Source of the DNA: Puccinia triticina
Taxonomy: Eukaryota > Basidiomycota > Pucciniomycetes > Pucciniales > Pucciniaceae
DNA length: 64,000 nt
Direction of reading: 5' to 3'
Assembly (NCBI RefSeq): GCF_026914185.1
Contig: NC_070571.1
Span: 2,976,001 to 3,040,000 of the forward strand
The translations under genes were made by a program, and so were the position numbers. A model generated the notes under the pieces. The model did not search any database and had not been told where the DNA came from. It was given only the letters and a program-made list of their open reading frames with translations. Of this stretch, positions 33,630 through 45,578 are shown piece by piece. Every line of letters starts with the position of its first letter. The first letter of the stretch is position 1.

Positions 33630-34264
33630 AATTACTTGTTACACATCTTCTGTGTTCAACTTCATTGCAGATAAATAGTTTGTAAGCTTGTTGTCTTTTC
33701 GTGAGAGAATACTCAACCCAGCTGAAGTAGCATCTTACAATCCAGTCATACCTTTTTCCTTATTTCCCCTCCTTCTCATTATGTTTTGGACAATTTCAAA
33801 GTTGTATGTTTTCTTGGGAAACAAATGATCTTAACACAAGGATTAAGAAAATTTGGACAGTCTGAAGGAGGAATGAATTTTATCCAGCAGAAATGCAATA
33901 GTAGGGTTCACAAATGAAATTTATACAACTTCAGAGCCCTTTTTGTGGTATATCCAAGTTTATTAAAATCACAGAAACACAGAAGGCAAGATTAAAGTTT
34001 TTGCCTGTGCTCATTAGCAAAAATCCCATAACCATTGAAATTAATCCCCAAACACCCCGGAGGGCACCTTGGATTGACCCTCCAGCCTGTGCCGGAGCAA
34101 CAGGCAAAAGAAGGTTGGTCAAAAATGTAATCAAGGAGGCCCTACACCACGGGACATGTCCGATGTTCATTGGATGTGGACTTGGACATGTTTTCTGCCG
34201 TCCAGAACTCGCGGGGCAGGAAGCGTCCAGTGGACACTAGTCTGCTGGACGGATCCTTAACATT
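33630..34264. other. No gene recognised
   Basis: This is downstream DNA of the secreted-protein gene. It includes 'gtccgatgttcattggatgtgg' and 'gtccagtggacactag' near 34155-34245, words like those of arrays B and D, so the array may have a diverged left edge here. Confidence 0.4.
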
Positions 34265-34505
34265 TCAGAGCATCACATCTGCTGGATGGTATTGAGGCAT
34301 CCAGCGGATGTGACAAACCCATTGAGCGGATATGACAAACCCATCTGCTGGATGTCATCAAGCCATCCAGCGGATGTGACAATACCACCCGCTGGATGGT
34401 ATCGAGCCATCCAGCGGATGTGAGAGAACCATCCACTGGATGGTATCCTATGGCATTGAACCATCCAGCAGATGCGACAAAACCATCCAGCAGATATGAG
34501 TTTTG
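34265..34505. repeat. Dyad array B (word CATCCAGCGGATG)
   Basis: There are about four hairpin units of roughly 60 bp. Each pairs 'catctgctggatggt' or a variant with 'ccatccagcggatgtg' across a short spacer such as 'attgagg' or 'atcgag', then a linker 'acaaaccc' or 'acaatacc'. Both orientations of the word occur in every unit. Confidence 0.8.
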
Positions 34506-35633
34506 ACTTTACAGCCCTGAGTGTCAATGTCCACCGGATATTCTAACTTGCCTGGTCGGATCTGCAGCCAAGCTGCTGCGGCCCATTTTTTTCACACCAC
34601 TTTTGCTGCGGCCCATTTTTTTTTGCACCTGCGGACCCAATTTGTTTTTTTTGCACCTGCAGCCTTTTTTTTTGGCTGGCTCACGTACATAATAACATTT
34701 TCAGTACTTTAAAATTTTCACCGGTGAAATTGTAGCAAACAACACATAGAAAATGTTGAGGGAGAAGCCTGTAATCCTAGCAGGATGATATTGGAGATGG
34801 TCATTGAGATGTTATCTAAAGTTGTTCCAGGTCCCACCTCCAGGAGACTGGTCAGATACAATGAAAAAATGAGAAATTTGGTGGGAGGGGCTAGTTGGGC
34901 CTCAGATCCTACCAGAGCAAGATTTTAGATGCTTGTCGAGCTGTTCTTGTTCTACCGGCACAAGTTCAATAGGCCTCAGATCCCACCGGAACGAGATCGG
35001 TGATGCTCATCAGGTTTTTCTTGAGCCTTGTTAGAGGTCCTACCGGCACGAGATTGCAGAAGAATGTTGAGTTGTTCCTGAACCTTGTCATTGGTGGGCA
35101 TTTCAATGGTGTTTTTCTTTGCAATTTGTGCAAACGTTTTCCCCTGCCCAAAGAGGGCATGATCCTTGGCCAGGACTGCCTTGCCCCAGCTTTAATGAAT
35201 AAAAAATGTCAGGCTACTTTTTTGATGAACATAAATGCGGAATTGCGGAAAAAAGTCGTCCAATCCAAGTGAGATGGTCAACTGCAGGGGGGATTAATGG
35301 TCAATCAAGTGGCTGATGCTGCTGGAGCTTTCAATATTGGATCATTTGAGAAAGTCAAACCGCACTTCATGGGCTGATGCTGGAGGGTTCAAGTCCTTTT
35401 GAGCAAGTCCCAACATGGCATTCGGCCCATAGAGCTGGTCACTGGTGCTTGAGGAACATTTGAGCAAGTTCTGCAGTCATCACTCACTGCGGGAACAGGC
35501 CCCTTGCAAGGGTAACACCGCACTGATTCTCATAAGTTAGCCCCCCTCAAATCAATCAACTGCACTCGCGCACAATCAATGGCTGAGATCAACATGAACA
35601 AAAAACAAGGTCAGCTCATTTTGGTCTTATTTC
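34506..35633. other. No gene recognised; short tandem words
   Basis: Near 34570-34675 'gctgcggcccatttttttt' and 'tttgcacctgcggaccc' style words repeat. Near 34880-35070 'cagatcc(t/c)accgg(a/c)acgag' style words recur about four times. No coding region is recognised. It may include the 5' flank of the KDZ element, whose ends I could not define. Confidence 0.4.
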
Positions 35634-38600
35634 ATGAGAAAAAAAATGACCCTTAACACCACTTTTGCAGAAAAAGTACCGGATTCCTTTGTAGCTAGAC
35701 TCAGAATCAGGGACAGACGTATGGTTTGGAGATGTGAGTTGTGTCAGGGCGGGGATTTTTTAAACTGGCGTCAGCATGCATTGGGAAAAAATCATCTGGA
35801 GAATCTCCAAGTGCATGATGAGCAAGTTTCAAGGGAAAGACTTGAAAGATACAAGGCCAAACTTGAAGAAAGCCTCCCTCAGCCGGATGTGCAAGATAAT
35901 GATCTCTATCAGGATGACAATCACCAAACGTACAATCATCAAGACGACCTCAATGCCATGGAAGCAACCACTGCACTTCAGGAATCACAAATCCAGAGCA
36001 GGTTGATCACGGACAACAAAATCAGTCTTCATGATTTGATTACTGCGCATCTTGAGGAAATGCTGCGTGAGGAGGATGCTGAAGTGTTTGATGGGCTTCC
36101 AGACAGCAAAAATAATAATGATCCAGGCAATTCTGCAAGGTGGTTCCCATTCAAGAACAAGATGGTGCGTCTTTTTTTTCTAAAATTGGGATCAGCAGTA
36201 AATATATTAAATATATCATGGTAGAAACCTGACCAAAATAACCATGTCCACCTGCAGGAACTTGTGGGCCCAATGTTGATTGGGCACACCCACTCCCTGA
36301 TCTCAAGAGCAATCTACAACAAGGTCCGTGCTGTGATGTCAATCTGTGACATTAAGCTACCAGCCTGGGCAACTGTACGCAGTGCACAAGTGCGTGTCCG
36401 CAAATTGCTCCAGACTCAACTGAAAACTGCACCAAGTCCCTTTGGAACTCCTTGTTTTTCACTCAGTATCCAGGGAATCTTGTTGCAAGTAAGGAAGACT
36501 CATGGATGTTATTTTGATGATTTTTGGTCAAGAAATTGACTACTCTTTCCTATTTTTAACATATAGGATTTGGCAAACCCCTTAGTGAGTCGGCACATAG
36601 ATTATTATCCCGAAATGACAAGTCAGGGCCACTTCAAATTTTCGCAATCCAAGAAATGGCTTGAGGAGCTGGCGCCACAACATCGTGCTCCAATGTGTGA
36701 AGTCAACGGAGAAAATTACTATCTCTACAAACCGGTTGAATTAGCTTCTGGATTACTCTTGATTCCAATTTACTTTTACATTCAAGATTCTCAACTTGTT
36801 TCCAAATGCATTGCCCCGGATCTTGAACCATTTGTCAAAAATCATCAAAACTTAATCAAAATGAAAATACCTCAAGATATCGAGTTCAATCATCCGCAAC
36901 TTCTAGTTATCCCTGCAAGTGAATTCAAGAATTGCTACTGAAAAATTCAATTTAATGGGCAAAACCTCTCTAAAATATGTGGTGATGCTATTTTTGGTAC
37001 TTTAAATTATCTGCTTCTTTGGGGTATCAATTTTGTTTCAATTACTAAAAACTAATCCCCTTCCTTATAGAATGTGATGGTCAAAACAACCAAACAAAAC
37101 AAAAATTACCCAATCCTTGGCGCAAGAGAGCTGAAGGAAAAGTTATTTGACATATTCCAATCACCCTATATTGCGACGATACTTCCAGAAATATATCAAA
37201 TAAATTCAACAAACACATTTCTTTTTATTTCACGCTTTCTGGTCTTCCGCCAAACTTATCCAATCAGGAATACAACTGCCATTTCTTATCCACCTCCAAC
37301 AGAGCCTCAGCATTGGAAATTCTGGAGCAATTAGTTGCTGAAATGAAGTAAGTGCCACTTTTCTTTAGTTTTGATGACTTTTATTCTGACTAAATTTTAA
37401 ATTTTTGCAGTGTTATTACACAAACTGGTTTCACAGAATTTGATTCATCTATTATGCAGGAGGTTTTAGTTACTGGACATGTATTTTGCATTTTGGGAGA
37501 CTCACCAATGCATGCCGAGCTCACAAACACGCCAAATCCTGGAAGCTCTGACTCCATGTCGGATATGTACTTTACACGCAGATGGAAAGGATCAGCGTAA
37601 AACATTGGATTATGTGTTTCAATTCTTGCGAATGAGTCGAGATGGATCTGAAGTAAGTATGATGTGATTTTCCACATTTGGGAAGGTTTGGGTCATGTAT
37701 GTATCTGAAGAATGTTTTGTTTAAAATTTTGGGGCGGATTTTAGGCCACAGGCAATGAAAGGATTTGGAGTCTTACCCACGAAAGAACCTATGAATTATA
37801 TTCTACTGCCATTGAAGAAACTAATGCAGAGTATCTTCGAAAGAAGCGTCAATGGGGCCTCACCAACTCAATCAACACACGTTTTTTGGAAGAATCAAAG
37901 AATAATTTCAGAACTAGAGAACTTATGGAAACTCTTGAACAAAATCAGCCTGAAAGATTGTTCAACATTCTAGAGCTTGAAGGTTTGTCTAAAGCTATTT
38001 GACTTCCTGCTACCCTTTATTGAACTGAACAAATTCAATCATTCAATTCTTTTTAAATTGATTGCACAGGTTTTGATGGTGTTAAGGATACTCCGGTTGA
38101 AATACTCCATGTTGCTCTCCTTGGATTTGTAAAATATCTCGCAAGGGATGTACTTTCCGGAAACAAACTGAAACCCCATGAAAAAACCCAACTTGCCGCA
38201 CGTCTCCAATCCTTCAACACTCTAGGTTTGAATATTCCACCGATAAATGGGAAATCTTTTGTCACTCACATCAAAAGTCTAGTTGGAAAAGAATTCAAGA
38301 TTCTTGTTCAAGCCGCCCCATTTATTTTTTTTGATCTTTTGACTCCCAAACACAAAGAAATCTGGACGGCTCTCTGTCAACTTGCTCCCTTTATTTTTAT
38401 TACAAAAATTGCTAATATGGACAAATACCAATCAAATCTGAATGCTTACATCAAGAATTTCCTTTATCATGCCATCAAAACTACTGCACAATGGGTCAAC
38501 AAACCAAAATTCCACCACCTTCTCCATCTCCCTGAATCAATCCTTTGATTTGGACCAGCGGTTTTTTTTTTTCAACTGAGAAGTTTGAATCATTCAATGG

Positions 38601-39720
38601 CTTATTACGGAACACATCAATCCACTCAAACAGACAAAGTCCAGGACAAGACATTGCTATCACTTTTGATAATTATTATGTACTCCGGTTTATTCTATCT
38701 GGCGGCTATATGTATGATCATTTAAATCAGACCTATTCCCAAGCCTCCCAAGAAGTCCTCAATATTTTCCTATGCAACGAAGTTGTCCGCAAGTCTTTGG
38801 GTTACAACCTTGCCACTGCAAATCCGCTCTTGCCCCAACAGTATCCATTTGCAAAAATTACCAAAGTCCCTCAAGAAGACCAGCTTGGAGTACCTCAACC
38901 ATTAATTGAACACTGCTCAAGCAACAGAATCAGACAAATTCACCAAGTTCAAATAAACCAACATGAATTTTTGGAGAGAGGATGTTTTGTTCTGGTTAGT
39001 CACTTAAATTCTTGTTGTAATTGATTTTGTATTTTAACCATTTACCATCATTTATTGATTCAATTTCTCCTCACAGGTTCCGCAACATGGCTCACAATTA
39101 ATTGTTGGATCAGTTGAATCATTATGGGAACATTATTCAAGTGACAGGTCAAAGTTCTATGTCCACGTTAATCATTTCAAGCTAATGGGAACAAATGAGC
39201 TTTATTCAATGTGAGAGATCTGCCGCACAAAGACAAATCAGTGTGTTAATGTCAAAGTGAGTTTTTTAATTGGAATGATCCATTCAAAATTCAAGAATAT
39301 TAACTTGGGGCACCTTTGTAGGATGTGCAAGCTTGTATCAATGTTCAGCATAATTGTCACAAAGGAAAATGTCCAATCATGAACACAGGACCATCCAGAA
39401 TTGAACGCCAAGAAACAAAAATCAGGACCACTCAAGTCAAACACACAGACAACAGAAACTATGTCATCAACACTGCTTCATTTAATGATCAATTTCATCA
39501 CCATCAAATCTCCCAGACTCATCTACCACAGATTTCCAATCAAGATATGGTTCAATCTGTTCTAGATGGCTTACAAAACTGGGGCTTACATCACTTTGAA
39601 TATCAACAAACCCACACAGGGGATGAAGATAATGATCTAAGTATATTAAATCCACACTTTCGTGGAAATTGGGATCAAGGGTTTCCCCTGCAATTTTCTG
39701 AAAAGGGGCTTAAAATTTAG
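35634..39720 (+). pseudogene. KDZ (Kyakuja-Dileera-Zisupton) transposase, broken
   Basis: The gene is spread over several exons and frames. The N-terminal zinc-finger-like block is CELCQGGDFLNWRQHALGKNH. Family blocks follow: LTNTPNP, then PCRICTLHADGKDQRKT and FLRMSRDGSE, GVKDTPVEILHVALLGFVKY, PKFHHLLHLPESI, FGPAVFFSTEKFESFNGLL, SIHSNRQSPGQDI and near the end NDVQACINVQHNCHKGKC. KDZ enzymes are large DDE transposases frequent in basidiomycetes. Breaks seen: a frameshift near 37545 between TNTPNPGS and TPCRIC, a TGA at 38546-38548 where LPESI-[Arg]-FGPA is expected, and a +1 slip in an 11-T run at 38562-38572. Several normal introns also separate the pieces. Terminal inverted repeats were not found. 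Confidence 0.85.
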
Positions 39721-40455
39721 CCCCCTGTGCGCAAATGGCAAGCACTTGCGTCCAACCTCCAATTTTCTCAGGTATCAGCATATTACACTTGATACCACAA
39801 GAAAATTAATTTAAAGTCCCCAAACATAAATGCCTCGGACTTGCCCCCCAATTCCTGAACCAGGAATGAAAAGGGGCAGGATTCAACCCCCTCGTGCCTG
39901 TTGCAATTGCAAGGGCAGGAGGGGGGAAAAAAAAAAGCTCAGCGTGCAATTGCAGAGAATGTCCGCCTCAGGTCAAAAACAATTGTAATTGACGGAGGGG
40001 GGGTTAAAAACCTGTGCAAATGCAACAGGGCAGTAAAAAAATTTTGTTCCCCTTGGGCCTATTGCAAGTGCAAAGGTGGAGGGGGAAAGGACGGGGTCTG
40101 CTCAAACTGCGCAAATGCAACAGTGGAGCTGGAGCCACCGCCGGGGAAAAAGATAGTCAGGGAGCCTGACATTTAAGCTCTTCCCCAGGCGCCTGAACCA
40201 AGGGATTGGTTTCAGGCAGGAAGTCATTTTGGAATACAAGTAACCTCAAACTGGTTCCTGTACGCGGCGTCGAGCGCCTCGCGTTTCGGACCTTCAACCA
40301 AATACAGGGTATGCCACCGCGCCCCATCTGATTTGGCAGGAGGATCGATAGGGATTGATGTCATCACTTGCTGTATCAAGCAAGTCGTCTACGAAACGCT
40401 TCGGAGGTGTGTTTGAGGCTGGACCCTCATTGGGAGCGGTGCCTTCCAAACCGTT
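39721..40455. other. Flank with Cys-rich repeated words; no firm gene
   Basis: A 91-codon ORF (39901-40176, plus) repeats a CxC-type pattern (CKCNRAVKKFCSPWAYCKCK). However, the DNA beneath it is an imperfect tandem of 'gcctattgcaa(g/t)tgcaa', so the protein pattern is probably a repeat by-product. Nothing else was recognised. Confidence 0.4.
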
Positions 40456-40459
40456 GCCC

Positions 40460-41396
40460 CGCCAGCTCGCCGAGAGGAAAGTTCCTCCCGGCGAGCTGGT
40501 ATATGTTCGCCGGGAGGAACTTCCCTCTTGGCGAGCTGGTATACACCATACCAGCTCGCCGGGAGGAGAGTCCCTCTCGGCGAGCTGGTATACCCATACC
40601 AGCTCGCCGGGAGGAACTTCCCTCTCGCCGAGCTGGTATACACATACCAGCTCGCCGGGAGGAGTTTCCCTCTCTCCGAGCTGGTATATACATACCAGCT
40701 CGCCGGGAGGAGAGTCCCTCTCGGCGAGCTGGTATACGTATACCAGCTTGCCGAGAGGAGGGTCCCTCTTGACGATACCAGCTCGCCGGGAGGAACTTCC
40801 CCTCGGCGAGCTGGTATACACATACCAGCTTGCTGGGAGGAGTTTCCCTCTCGGCAAGCTGGTATACACATACCAGCTTGCTGGGAGGAGTTTCCCTCTC
40901 GGCGAGCTGGTATACACACATACCAGCTCGCCGGGAGGGAGTAGAGTCCCTCTCGGCGAGCTGGTATAAATATATACCAGCTCGCCCACCAGCTCGCCGA
41001 GAGGGTTCCCTCTCGGCGAGCTGGTATCCACATACCAGCTCGCCGGGAGTAGAGTCCCTCTCGGCGAGCTGGTATAAATATATACCAGCTCGCCCAGAGG
41101 AGAGTCCCTCTCGCCGAGCTGGTATACCCATACCAGCTCGCCGGGAGGAACTTCCCCCTCTCCCCGAGCTGGTATACACATACCAGCTCGCCGGGAGGAG
41201 TTTCCCTCTCGCCGAGCTGGTATACACATACCAGCTCGCCGGGAGGAGAGTCCTTCTCGGCGAGCTGGTATACGTATACCAGCTTGCCGAGAGGAGAGTC
41301 CCTCTTGGCGAGCTGGTATACACATACCAGCTTGCTGGGAGGAGTTTCCCTCTTGGCGAGCTGGTATACACACATACCAGCTCGCCATACATATAC
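40460..41396. repeat. Dyad array C (word CCAGCTCGCCGGGAGG), largest hairpin array
   Basis: There are about fifteen units near 60 bp each. Each reads TACCAGCTCGCCGGGAGGA, a short centre such as 'ac' or 'gagt', then TTCCCTCTCGGCGAGCTGGTA, followed by a linker 'tacaca' or 'tacgta'. Within a unit the two halves are near-perfect inverted repeats, so each can form a long GC-rich hairpin. The long ORFs on both strands here exist only because the repeat lacks stop codons. Confidence 0.95.
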
Positions 41397-42462
41397 CCCC
41401 TCGCACGCCCCTACACGCCCCTGCAGGGGCGTGCACACCCCCGCACACCCACACCCACACCTGTGCAAAGCACACGCCCAACAATGGGCATGTGTGGGCG
41501 GGCATAGGAAAAAAAGGGTGTGCCCTTTGTATCAAGCGAGTCCAAGGTGATGTGCTTTGAAGTTGAACTGTGTCCGCTGCAGGTAACCCATGTGACGGTT
41601 TTGTCTGATAATGTGCTGGACAATGATTCCAATGGGACCTCAAGCTCACTTGATGGCGGCTCTTTTCTCAGCACTCCTAGGAATAAACAGGTGGTGGTTT
41701 TATGTGTATGATTTCCGTGATCAATTCTTCTGGTGTAGGGACCGCAATTGGATGTGTATAGGGGTTACTTATAAAAACATCTACTTGAGACAAGTTTCCA
41801 TTGAAAATTTTCTTCAGAAAACATCTTTCCCTCTCTGCATTCTTGACTTGGGAAAAGGTTGTATGGCCAGTATGAGTAGGATTTAGATTGGCAAGCCTCC
41901 TTTGTGTTACGAGTTGGCAGCACTTGAGTTTGAAAAAGTGTTGTGCTCTCAAGTTGAGGGCGGGCTGGGAGCTACAAGGTTATTTGCTTTGGTGATTTTC
42001 TGGAGCTGCCCTGGGAGTACTGCGGCGTAGTGGCCTTGTACTCTGGTATTTAAATTCAGACAGTTTAGTTATTCTTTCCACATTTACTTAAACAGTACAG
42101 TAGCTCTTTTGTTACAAATTGAGGATTGTTAGAGTAGTTCCTTTTTTGTTACAAACTCAGTTGTGAGGATTTGTCAAGAAATGTTTGAGTAACAACTGTT
42201 GTATCATTTGTTATAAAGACTCCAGTCTTTAGTCTTGGTTGGTTTGGTCTTCATGGGGTTTATCATGTTTTCTTTTTTTATTTACTCTTGTTTGACAAAT
42301 TTCATACTTTTACTTTTGGACTCTATGAAAAAATTAAGAGTTTAATATCCTCAATTTCTGAGGAAAGTCCAGGTATTCTTTGCATCTTTACATTGGGCAG
42401 GCAGGGGCACATGGCAGGGTGGTGGGCTGGGGTGGGAGACTTGTATTTTGGTCCCTGCGAGT
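41397..42462. other. No gene recognised; short palindrome and degenerate Helitron-like end
   Basis: A perfect 20-bp palindrome CACGCCCCTGCAGGGGCGTG lies at 41414-41433, directly after array C and inside a C/A-rich strand run. At 42018-42046 TGCGGCGTAGTGGCCTTGTA followed by CTCTGG resembles the Helitron-like termini listed elsewhere, but diverged. No coding feature is supported. Confidence 0.5.
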
Positions 42463-42490
42463 GCAGCGGCGTAGCCGCCTTGGACTCTAG
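42463..42490 (+). mobile_element. Helitron-like 3' terminus 2
   Basis: A perfect hairpin GCGGC-gta-GCCGC is followed by CTTGGACT and CTAG, then T. It is the same design as at 18659-18686 and 58970-58997. The matching 5' end is not identified. Confidence 0.65.
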
Positions 42491-42782
42491 TGTGGATAAT
42501 TCTATAGAGTTTTAAATTTTAGGCAGTGTTGGAATCTTGGATTCTTACCGTATTTTAGGTTATAACTTATAATTTTGTTGAGAAATTACATAACAAATGA
42601 GAAATGATTGTTAACCCAAAATATGATATTGGAGGGTTTGAATTTTTTTGATACATTTTCTGGAGTAAATGACTTGTAAACAAAAAATCCAGGTAATGAA
42701 AAACAATGCTACCGTGTAGCAATGGTGAAATTAGGCACAGTTTGCTGGTGACTGCACTTGAGGTCAATTGTTCAATCAATGT

Positions 42783-43355
42783 CCCATTGGACACTTGTGC
42801 TCAGAGTGTGTGAGTGGCAGTCCTTTTTCTGGCTCCATCGGAGTGTCCGAAAAATGCTGATGGTGGGTGTCCATCGGACACACTTGATCCGGAGTGTCCG
42901 ATGGACGGTGTCTTGTTAGTGCCAATCGGACACTCTCAGTTGAGAGTGTGCGGTTGTGGGTGTCCATCGGACCCTCTTGATCCAGAGTGTTTGATGGACG
43001 CTGTCTTGGTGGTGTCCATTGGACGCTCTTGGTCGAGAGTGTCCGATGGACGCTGTCTTGTTGGTGTCCATCGGACACTCTCAGACAAGAGTGTCCACCG
43101 GACAGTGATGCTTTGGTGTCCATCGGACACTCTGCCTGGAGTGTCCGATGGATGTTTGACCCAAGGTGTCCATTGGACACTCTCAATGGAGAATGTCCAA
43201 AGGACAGTTTTTTGGGATGTCCACTTGACGCTCTTAAGAGCGGAGCATCACATGAACGCTTTCAAAAAACGTCCACGTGATGCTCAGCGCACCTGGCATC
43301 CGCGGGATGCTCCCTGGCCATCCAGTGGACACTCTTCAGTCCCAAGTGTCCACCA
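42783..43355. repeat. Dyad array D (word GTCCGATGGAC / GTCCATCGGAC)
   Basis: There are roughly nine units. Each pairs 'gtgtccatcggacactct' with 'agagtgtccgatggacg' across a short spacer such as 'tgatcc' or 'cagaca', linked by 'ctgtcttggtg'-type sequence. Units at the right edge are diverged ('gtccacttgacgctct'). There is no coding capacity beyond stop-free repeat frames. Confidence 0.9.
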
Positions 43356-43850
43356 GACGTGTGCCGATTCCAGGAACACAATCCGTGGTGTAATCAAGTG
43401 ATTAGTGGGCTCCAGGGAGGGGGGTGGGACGAAACCACATCCCCTGGGGGGACAAACAGCTTCCCCCACACCCTTTAAGTATCCGACCAGCTGCACACAA
43501 CCTGGGCCCTAAGAGCATCTCCACCGCGGGCCCTATATTGGGGGACTATACCAAATTTAGCCCAGTTTAGTCCCTCCACCGGAGGGAGTAAAGGAGGTCC
43601 TAAACTTGGAAAAACCCTTCCGGGCCCTATACCAGTCCCAGCTTTGAGACCGTATAGCTCCCCAGATAGTCCCCCTCATCCACATATCACACAGAAAACC
43701 TTCTTGTGATACTGCACTACCTTGCGTACACAACCCCCAATATCTCCACCCCACACCTCGACCCAAATCAGCAAATCCAGGTCATCTCTCCATTCAACTG
43801 AAATGCCAAGAAGAAAAAACCACCCCAGCAACATCAACGCGGGCAATGAA

Positions 43851-44819
43851 TGTCAGCCTTAGAGTCATCACAGCTGACCTAAAAGCTGCCTGTTCTACCT
43901 TTGTTACATATAAATTACTTTATATCTTTTTCATCTTAAGAGATAACCTTGTTTTGACTTCATATTCTGTTTCCTCATGCAATTTTAACCCTAGTTACAA
44001 CTTATCAATTCCTTGTAACTATACTCCTTCCCTGAGTTACTGAGTTATGGCGCCCTTGCGCAGTTGTGACGTGTCAGCGCTACCAGGCGCGCCAAACCAC
44101 ATGTACATATGTAAATTACATAAGCAAACTGTGAAAATTTTCGTAGTCAGGATCCCCCTTGCCTGAGGCGGATCTACAGACTTCAGCACACCAGAACCAC
44201 CACCCAGATAACCCCAGGATCACCACCAAAGAGCCTACTCTACTCCCAGTATACCTACCGTCACAGGCGCCTAGGATATTGACAGTAAGTAACCTCTTTC
44301 ACTGAACCTTGATTATCTCAGAGGTACAACTCTGTGTCTTGCTTGATCTGCCTTTTCTTCTTGCTTTGCCTCCTCCTTGATCACAGGGCTGTCCCTTCAA
44401 TTCTACAGGCCTTTGCCTCTATCTTGATCACAGGGCTGTCCCTTATAATCACTTGGCCTTTGCCTCAAAATCTAGGTTGCAGGGCTGTCCCTCAGGTTTC
44501 CCATTAAGAACCTTGACTGTCCAGAGAGAAGTCTAAAAAACTGTGGCTGGATTAAACTTATCTAATCCAGATACCCTCCTGAGAGGAAGCTGTAGCACTT
44601 CTAGCACAGATTAGCAGCACTCTTCTGAAGAGTAGCATTGCCAGTGGACGTGCATTCCCACTAGAATAACCTAGTACTTCTCTTCTATCTTAGCCTGCTT
44701 GGTTTCTTTCTCTCTCTTTCTCTTTTTCTCTTACAGTTGTATTTTCTTTATCCCAAGAAATCAAACTGTTGTCCCCCATTTCTTGTGTCCTGCTGTCACT
44801 ATAGAGACTCAGGCTCACA
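43851..44819 (+). repeat. Gypsy-2 5' LTR
   Basis: The 969-bp LTR bounded by TG...CA is identical in length, and as far as I can see in sequence, to the 3' LTR. Internal 'cagggctgtccct' is repeated three times around 44385-44495. The first ~90 bp match the arms of the foldback element at 26471-26654. Confidence 0.97.
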
Positions 44820-44820
44820 A

Positions 44821-44838
44821 TTGGGGGCCTCATCGGGA
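44821..44838 (+). other. Gypsy-2 primer-binding site candidate
   Basis: TTGGGGGCCTCATCGGGA lies 1-2 bases after the LTR and includes the TGG expected opposite a tRNA CCA end. The tRNA was not identified. Confidence 0.6.
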
Positions 44839-45006
44839 AAATTACTCACCTTTTCATAATTCTAGACTGCTATAAAGCCAAAGGACTGATCATCCTGACT
44901 AAATCAAACAAAAAACTCTTAAAATTCGAAAAAATCACTTAAAAATTTTTCTACATATCCTACTAACGCTGAAATTCTCCCAAAATTATCTAAAATTGCT
45001 TTTATA

Positions 45007-45513
45007 TTGATAAATTTCCTAACTGAACCCTTGAAAAAATTTTTTACGCCTTGTGTACTCGTGAAAGTGCAGAATTGCGACTCCTCCGTGCCGCTATTCA
45101 CCCCTTCGTCGGACTTATCCTCCCCAGAACCCTCCATATCTTCGAATCAAGAGGAGATAGAGAAAAACGGAGTACGCTCAAAAGATTCTCCTGCTTCTCA
45201 TCTACAATTACCGCAGTTGACCGTAAAAAAATTCTTGACGGCGCAGAATAGCGCAGACGAAGAAAACTACGACGACAAAATAGTAGCAAATCCTTGTAAC
45301 GGAAATTTGATTAGTAGCACCGCGTGGACTCCTATTGCTACCGCAAAAGCGCCGAAAACTCGTCGAAAAAGGACCGTAGCTCCTGTTAACATAGCCGAGT
45401 GGACCTCTAATTCCTCTGCGAAGCCAAGCGCGAAAGAAAACAAGAAAAAATCGTCTTCTACTACTAGGAAAAGCAAAAGGATTTCCGCTAAATCCAGATC
45501 TTCAGGTATTTAA
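45007..45513 (+). CDS. Gypsy-2 leader ORF, 168-aa basic protein
   Basis: An open frame lies between the primer-binding site and the gag-pol ATG. The N-terminal third is hydrophobic/basic (EPLKKFFTPCVLVKVQN) and the middle Ser-rich. The C-terminus is strongly basic (KTRRKRTVAPV, ENKKKSSSTTRKSKRISAKS), like a nuclear-localisation or nucleic-acid-binding tail. No family is recognised. It ends 66 bp before the gag-pol start in a different frame. It could be a genuine accessory protein or an upstream ORF modulating translation. Confidence 0.45.
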   Translation: MINFLTEPLKKFFTPCVLVKVQNCDSSVPLFTPSSDLSSPEPSISSNQEEIEKNGVRSKDSPASHLQLPQLTVKKFLTAQNSADEENYDDKIVANPCNGNLISSTAWTPIATAKAPKTRRKRTVAPVNIAEWTSNSSAKPSAKENKKKSSSTTRKSKRISAKSRSSGI

Positions 45514-45578
45514 CCTTAAACAACCCTTAATCCTCCTTTTTACCGCTTAATTACCCTCTTTTCTTACATATAATCATC

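Noticed and set aside
39901..40176. Cys-rich small protein as an effector candidate
   Set aside because: No signal peptide, and the underlying DNA is an imperfect tandem repeat, so the Cys spacing is likely a by-product.
40294..41649. Very long ORFs on both strands (up to 451 codons)
   Set aside because: They coincide with dyad array C. Each hairpin unit lacks stop codons, so all frames stay open, and the translated repeats (ASWYVYTSSPRG-like) simply mirror the DNA unit.
42776..43401. Repetitive ORFs of 97-195 codons on both strands
   Set aside because: Stop-free translation of dyad array D, with the same peptide (MDTHH/CPSDTL-like) in several frames. No independent coding evidence.
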